Shown: one piece after another, positions 60,255 through 64,000 of the stretch
Position numbering within the stretch: the stretch's first letter is position 1
Layout: the number at the start of each line of letters is the position of its first letter
Source: Acidobacteriaceae bacterium
GTDB taxonomy: Bacteria > Acidobacteriota > Terriglobia > Terriglobales > Acidobacteriaceae
Assembly (NCBI GenBank): GCA_025360645.1
Contig: JANYBT010000089.1
Location: 1 to 64,000 of the forward strand
Length of the DNA: 64,000 nt
Direction: 5' to 3'
Notes under the pieces: model-generated
Databases searched by the model: none
What the model was told of the DNA's origin: nothing
The model's input: only the letters and a program-made list of their open reading frames with translations
Translations under genes and position numbers: made by a program

Positions 60255-60866
60255 CTATCGACTCTCTTTGGTACCCGGATCGTTGAAGATTTCCGCAGTG
60301 AAGGCCTGAAGAGTGGCGTCGTGGAGGTAGGCGTCCTTGTGTAATCCGGCTTTGCGGCAGGTTTCTTCGAGGAAAGTGGTGCGGTCCCAGTGTTGTTCGA
60401 TCGGAACCTGGGGCAGAAACAGGCCGCGCCGCTTTCCTGCGGTCACTACCAAACCGTGGTAGCCAATCTCCACATCCTCCGCTTGAATGGGCTCAAGCGG
60501 CGACAGCACGCTCAGCGAAACCGCGAGGTGTTCGGCTTCGGATTTGGTGACCGGCGAGAATCGGGGGTCGTCGAACCCCGCCGCCTGCGCCGTTTCAGCG
60601 ACCGCACGATACAGGGGGGCGATGGGCAGGGGATATCCGACGCATCCCCGCAGGTCGCCGTGCAAGTAGAGAGTGGTGAAGACGCCGCGCGGTTCGGCCA
60701 AGTGCGGCGTGGGTGCTTTCAGATCCAGTTGGCGGTGTTCCAAGGCCGCTAGGATGGAGTCATGGGCCAAGTGCAGCAGCGCGGCTCGGTCCGGCGCAGT
60801 GAATTTGGGCGCGGCCTCCGCGACGCGGGCGGCGGATGCGGAACCGCTCTTAGACAATCTGGACAT
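60255..60866 (-). CDS. AMMECR1-domain protein
   Basis: The 203-aa protein starts at ATG 60866 behind GGCGGAG, overlapping the end of pgsA by 17 bases. The AMMECR1 core is clear: RGVFTTLYLHGDLRGCVGYP (conserved LRGCxG), FDDPRFSPVTKSEAEHLAVS, LSVLSPLEPIQ, HGLVVTAGKRRGLFLPQVPI. The family is found in all domains of life, often next to radical-SAM AmmeMemoRadiSam proteins. Its activity is unknown and no such partner is visible here. Confidence 0.85.
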   Translation of the reverse strand: MSRLSKSGSASAARVAEAAPKFTAPDRAALLHLAHDSILAALEHRQLDLKAPTPHLAEPRGVFTTLYLHGDLRGCVGYPLPIAPLYRAVAETAQAAGFDDPRFSPVTKSEAEHLAVSLSVLSPLEPIQAEDVEIGYHGLVVTAGKRRGLFLPQVPIEQHWDRTTFLEETCRKAGLHKDAYLHDATLQAFTAEIFNDPGTKESR

Positions 60867-61575
60867 CGCGTTTTCTCCGCCGGGTAAGGACGAAGGCGCG
60901 GCGCTTGCGTTTTTCTGCCTGCCGGTCAATCTTGGACCAGAATGCTGCAAAGTAGTCGATGGCTGAGATGAACGACAATGCAATCATGAACCAGATCGCC
61001 GTCCACGCCACCCAATACACTGGAAACGCAAAGCCCGCGATGGGGAATGTCCGCCAGCGGTGGGCCAGAATCGCAGCCACTACTGAGACGATCTGCACCA
61101 CCATCTTGAACTTGCCCAAATCGCTGGCTTCGATGGTGAAGCCTTCGGTGGCGGCAATGGAGCGTAACCCACTGACCAGAAACTCGCGGGCGATGACCAC
61201 CACTGCCATCCAGGCGGGCACCAGCGAAGGATTGAATTGCACCAGCGCGACGAAGGCCGCGGCAATCAGTAGCTTATCCGCGAGGGGATCAAGCAGAATG
61301 CCGACCGTGGTGACTTGTTTTCGACGCCGGGCCAGGTAGCCGTCAATGCCGTCGGTCAACGATGCGGCAATAAACAACGCCGAGGCCAGCAATTCTTTCT
61401 GTCCGCTCTGTCCCGTCAGGTGCGAGGTGGACAGCAGCCAGATCAGCAGCGGAATACTGGCAATACGGCTGAGCGTGATGTAGTTGGGCAGGTTCACAAC
61501 AGGACCAAGCCGCCGAAGGGCAGACTTCGACGCCTGATTATCCTCCACGCGATGCCAGAAAAGCAATCGGCCCAA
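60850..61575 (-). CDS. pgsA: CDP-alcohol phosphatidyltransferase, probably phosphatidylglycerophosphate synthase
   Basis: This integral membrane enzyme (up to 241 aa) has the CDP-alcohol transferase signature: SLTDGIDGYLARRRKQVTTV followed by GILLDPLADKLL (pattern DG-x2-AR-x8-G-x3-D-x3-D). It transfers a phosphatidyl group from CDP-diacylglycerol to glycerol-3-phosphate in phospholipid synthesis. The N-terminal NLPNYITLSRIASIPLLI is typical of PgsA. The start is uncertain: the conserved sequence begins at a GTG (61497), while the frame is open to TTG 61575. Several hydrophobic helices follow. Confidence 0.85.
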   Translation of the reverse strand: MGRLLFWHRVEDNQASKSALRRLGPVVNLPNYITLSRIASIPLLIWLLSTSHLTGQSGQKELLASALFIAASLTDGIDGYLARRRKQVTTVGILLDPLADKLLIAAAFVALVQFNPSLVPAWMAVVVIAREFLVSGLRSIAATEGFTIEASDLGKFKMVVQIVSVVAAILAHRWRTFPIAGFAFPVYWVAWTAIWFMIALSFISAIDYFAAFWSKIDRQAEKRKRRAFVLTRRRKRDVQIV

Positions 61576-61602
61576 ACAAAAGACCGGCGAGTGCAGCCGG
61601 TC
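61574..61602 (-). terminator. Intrinsic terminator after the yidB-like gene
   Basis: Read leftward, GACCGGC and GCCGGTC form a 7-bp stem with a 7-base loop, followed by TTTTGTTT. It lies between the yidB-like gene and pgsA. Confidence 0.85.
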
Positions 61603-61626
61603 CTCTCTCCGAATTGTTTGCGACGC

Positions 61627-62040
61627 TTAGCTCTGCCGGGTTCCCAGCGATTTCAGAATGCTGGCGCCCATGGACATCAGATCCCCGTGTTCCGGCACCT
61701 GGCCGTTGGGAGTCAACTTGTCCACCAATTGCGGAAGCAGCGTGCTCAAGGTGGAACTGGCCGTCTCCGGAGAAAACCCCGCTTTGGCGGCCAACTGCTT
61801 CACCACGTCGCTGCCCAACACCTGATTGAGTTGGTCGCCGGAGATGGGTAAGTTCTGTCCGGTTCCCACCCACGACTGCACCAATCCTCCCATGCCCTTG
61901 TCGTGAAAGCTCTGCACCAGCCCCTGCAGTCCGCCCGGCTGGTTTTGGATCATCTGCAATAAGCTGCCCGCCAGCGGATTGTTGCTTCCGCCCAGCACGC
62001 CCGAAGTCACTTTGTTTTCCAAATCGTCGAATAACCCCAT
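61627..62040 (-). CDS. YidB-family (DUF937) protein
   Basis: The 137-aa protein matches YidB: MGLFDDLENKVTSGV, LQGLVQSFHDKGMGGLVQSW, GTGQNLPISGDQLNQVLGSD, LAAKAGFSPETASSTLSTLL, LPQLVDKLTPNGQVPEHGDL. It is a cytosolic helical protein of unknown function, widespread in bacteria. Length and all blocks are standard. A terminator follows. Confidence 0.9.
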   Translation of the reverse strand: MGLFDDLENKVTSGVLGGSNNPLAGSLLQMIQNQPGGLQGLVQSFHDKGMGGLVQSWVGTGQNLPISGDQLNQVLGSDVVKQLAAKAGFSPETASSTLSTLLPQLVDKLTPNGQVPEHGDLMSMGASILKSLGTRQS

Positions 62041-62104
62041 GGATGTCTCCCTAACGAAATGCTCTGCCGGTCAGTTGCAACGCTGGGCCGGCCAGCTCGG
62101 TTGG

Positions 62105-62410
62105 TTATTTCTTGTTCGCCGTGATCCGGCTCTTGATCTTGTCGTATTGCGCTTGCGTGAGCACGTCTCGACTGACCAATTCCTCAGGGCTCTCATAAGG
62201 ACGATTTTCGATAATCTTCTGCGCGCTGGAGGCGTCCATGCCGGGCAGAGCAGCGAGTTCTTCTTTGGATGCGGAGTTAATATCAACTGTCGCGGCGACC
62301 GCTGCGCCTTTTGTTCCGTGCGGGGTGCACTGGGTGTAGCCTGCACCCGCCAATAGGGTCAAAGCAAACACGATTAGCATCAAGCGGACCAGCAAATTCC
62401 TGCGATTCAT
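62105..62410 (-). CDS. Exported helix-hairpin-helix protein (ComEA-like)
   Basis: The 101-aa protein has a signal peptide (LIVFALTLLAGAGYTQ) and a ComEA-type helix-hairpin-helix domain: VDINSASKEELAALPGMDAS followed by SAQKIIENRPY and ELVSRDVLTQAQYDKIKSRI. HhH domains of this type bind DNA non-specifically; exported ones are linked with DNA uptake or are of unknown use. It is a close paralogue of the gene at 62550, likely from a tandem duplication. Confidence 0.85.
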   Translation of the reverse strand: MNRRNLLVRLMLIVFALTLLAGAGYTQCTPHGTKGAAVAATVDINSASKEELAALPGMDASSAQKIIENRPYESPEELVSRDVLTQAQYDKIKSRITANKK

Positions 62411-62487
62411 GGAGTCTCCTTATATTCAGAATGTTATTCAGAATGGCCCAAAACTGACTGGGCTGCCCACTGCAGCTATGGCCCATC

Positions 62488-62539
62488 GGAAAAACACCGG
62501 GCTTCGCCAGGCCCATACTCCGGCCCCGGAGAAGCCCGG
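62488..62539 (-). terminator. Terminator between the two HhH genes
   Basis: Read leftward, CCGGGCTTC and GAAGCCCGG form a 9-bp stem (with a long loop that itself contains GGGCC/GGCCC pairing) followed by TGTTTTTCC. It follows the upstream HhH gene. Confidence 0.75.
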
Positions 62540-62549
62540 TTCCAATCGA

Positions 62550-62909
62550 TTACTTCGCGGCTGCCGCTCGCTTGGCGATGATCTTGTCTTTGATCTTGTC
62601 GTACGTCGCTTGCGGAAGCACTTTCTTTTTCACTAAGTCCGTCTTCTTGGCGTAGGGACGTCCATCCATGATCTTCTGAGAGTAGGCTGCGCCAATTCCC
62701 GGAAGAGCATCCAGTTCCGCCTTGCTGGCTGTGTTGATGTCCAGCGGAGCAGCCGTATCCCCCGTCACAGAGTCGGCCGAAATGCCGCCGTGCGATTTGG
62801 TGGGTTTGGGTTTGCCCTTCGGGGTGCACTGCGCATAGCTCACGCTGCTACCCATCAGGGCGACAGCAAACAGAGCTACGAGCAGGCGAGTGATCAGTTT
62901 CTTTGTCAT
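62550..62909 (-). CDS. Exported helix-hairpin-helix protein (ComEA-like), paralogue
   Basis: The 119-aa protein has a signal peptide (LVALFAVALMGSSVSYAQ) and the same CTPKG start of the mature chain as the paralogue (CTPHG). The HhH domain reads LDINTASKAELDALPGIGAA followed by YSQKIMDGRPYAKKTDLVK and VLPQATYDKIKDKII. The two proteins share the Tyr-x-Lys-Ile ending. Separate terminators suggest separate control. Confidence 0.85.
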   Translation of the reverse strand: MTKKLITRLLVALFAVALMGSSVSYAQCTPKGKPKPTKSHGGISADSVTGDTAAPLDINTASKAELDALPGIGAAYSQKIMDGRPYAKKTDLVKKKVLPQATYDKIKDKIIAKRAAAAK

Positions 62910-62936
62910 GAAGTCTCCTTGGTTGCTGCTTTTTAA

Positions 62937-63473
62937 TTACTCCTTCTTGGCTTCGTGGTAACCGGCCGCCTTGGCCTCTGCCTCGGTCATGAACTTGCCT
63001 TCCTTGGTCTTGCCATACCATTGGCCGCTCTTGTGATAGACCTTGGAGGAAGTGTTCACCCACACTTTGCCGCTGGCTTTGGCTGCGGAAATGTCGGAAT
63101 CCGAAGCCGCCGGCATCATCGCCTTTTTGGACGACTCCTTCTTCATCGAGTCTTTCTTCATCGAGTCGGAACTGGCCGCCGGAGCCGCCATCTTGTCGTC
63201 CTTCTTCATCGAATCCGACTTCATCATCTTGTCGTCTTTTTTCATCGAATCCGACTTCATCATGGAGCCGTCTTTTTTCATCGAATCCGCGCCAGCCGCC
63301 TTGTCCTCGGCTGCCATCTTGTCCTTCTTGTGTTTCTTGCTTTTCTTGGTTTCGGTGGTATCGCCGGTTGTCTTGCTGTCTGCGGTTTGGGCGAAGGCCG
63401 GGCTTACGCATAGCGTCAGCAGCAGGCACAGCGCAGCCAATAAGGCGCTCATTTGGGGGACCGTCTTCTTCAT
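62937..63473 (-). CDS. Exported repeat protein with DSMKKD repeats
   Basis: The 178-aa protein starts at ATG 63473 behind GAGGAA. A signal peptide ([19 protein letters not shown]) is followed by a Lys-rich region and repeated units of DSMKKDDKM / SDSMKKD (about residues 65-110), then a C-terminal domain ([38 protein letters not shown]) that recurs in acidobacterial proteins. The C-terminal Tyr/His/Trp block may bind metal or DNA. Function is unknown; the repeats are made by an 18-27-base DNA repeat. Confidence 0.78.
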   Translation of the reverse strand: MKKTVPQMSALLAALCLLLTLCVSPAFAQTADSKTTGDTTETKKSKKHKKDKMAAEDKAAGADSMKKDGSMMKSDSMKKDDKMMKSDSMKKDDKMAAPAASSDSMKKDSMKKESSKKAMMPAASDSDISAAKASGKVWVNTSSKVYHKSGQWYGKTKEGKFMTEAEAKAAGYHEAKKE

Positions 63474-63734
63474 TATTGAAATTCCTCGATTGTGACGCCC
63501 TCGTTTCCGGGGCGTTGTGAATTTAAAACATTTCGGCCGAACTGGCGAAACACTTATCCCACTCAGCGAGAATGCCCGTACCGCGCCATCCCACACGGCG
63601 AGAGCCAGTTGGGCAACTATAATGACAGCACACCCTGCCCTTGGTCAACCTAAAAACCGCTCAACCCAAAAACCACTCAACCCGAAAAAGCCCCGCTCCC
63701 ATAAGCCAGCCTTCAGCAGACGACTGCGCCAGCC

Positions 63735-64000
63735 CTATGCGTAGATGCCGCGTTGCCGAATGGTATAGGCGACCCGGTCAATGGCCAGCATATAAGCCGC
63801 TATCCGGTTGTTGACGGCGTGGGTTTCGGCATAGCGCACCACGTCTTCAAACGCCGTCACCATAATGCTTTCCAGTTCCTCGTTGACCCTGGCTTCTTTC
63901 CAGAAGTAGCCCTGGCGGTCCTGCACCCACTCAAAATACGACGTGGTCACGCCCCCCGCGTTGCACAGAATGTCGGGGATGACGAAAACTTTCTTCTCCG
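63735..64000 (-). CDS. Glutamate dehydrogenase, C-terminal part (cut by window edge)
   Basis: The visible 87 residues ([53 protein letters not shown]) are the C-terminal part of a Glu/Leu/Phe/Val-type dehydrogenase. The block PDxLxNAGGVTxSYFEWVQ is characteristic of GluDH, which links glutamate and 2-oxoglutarate. The N-terminus lies outside the window. Confidence 0.9.
   Translation of the reverse strand, partial: EKKVFVIPDILCNAGGVTTSYFEWVQDRQGYFWKEARVNEELESIMVTAFEDVVRYAETHAVNNRIAAYMLAIDRVAYTIRQRGIYA

Overview
The window is a chromosomal segment of a GC-rich bacterium, most likely an Acidobacteriota (Terriglobia-type) genome. No ribosomal RNA gene or other decisive marker is present. The assignment rests on the mix of families: a fused type I dehydroquinase/shikimate dehydrogenase, exported TldD/PmbA homologues, an orphan GvpL/F protein, many small secreted proteins typical of this phylum, and short dispersed intergenic repeats. 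I saw no tRNA, rRNA or CRISPR array.

Layout. (1) 1-13.2 kb is host DNA: the edge of an IS30-type element, a TonB-like protein, TrmJ, several exported proteins, a MOSC protein, YceI, a large GH3 glucosidase with a PA14 insert, an M23 peptidase, a decayed multicopper oxidase, a VOC protein and an isolated contractile tail-sheath gene. (2) 13.2-16.6 kb is a small island: a proteasome-like Ntn hydrolase, an IS1-like transposase whose stop codon overlaps it, a small basic protein and a MazEF/ChpSB toxin-antitoxin pair with a palindromic operator. (3) 16.7-42.3 kb is a prophage or phage-derived element. It has a CI/LexA-like repressor facing left, early genes facing right, a promoter closely followed by a terminator, a phosphatase, three large exported fibre/glycan-active proteins, terminase, a HipA-like kinase with a DUF3037 partner, portal, protease, scaffold, capsid, connectors, a hub-like tail protein and a terminal cluster of small membrane proteins and a lipoprotein. 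I recognise no integrase, tape measure, tail tube or endolysin. (4) 42.4-64 kb is host DNA: a nickel/cobalt transporter, a DinB-like protein, a BNR-repeat secreted protein, RpsA, a DksA-type protein, an exported peptidase operon (TldD-like, TldE-like, M28), GvpL/F, AroDE, AMMECR1, PgsA, YidB, two exported helix-hairpin-helix proteins, a repeat-rich secreted protein and the C-terminus of glutamate dehydrogenase.

The most interesting points are as follows. The prophage carries three successive Sec-exported proteins: a tail-fibre-like protein, a beta-helix plus GH39/GH5-like barrel, and a beta-helix plus split polysaccharide deacetylase. A HipA-like kinase/DUF3037 cassette is bounded by its own terminator between terminase and portal. 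A possible antitermination switch sits upstream of the rightward genes. An exported TldD/TldE/M28 operon is present. A stand-alone proteasome-like hydrolase has Thr directly after Met1. A multicopper oxidase carries both a nonsense codon in its signal peptide and an internal deletion. Orphan sheath and orphan GvpL/F genes appear without their usual partners. Short repeat families fill the gaps between prophage structural genes.

All calls are by eye from the sequence and from knowledge of protein families. No database search was run.
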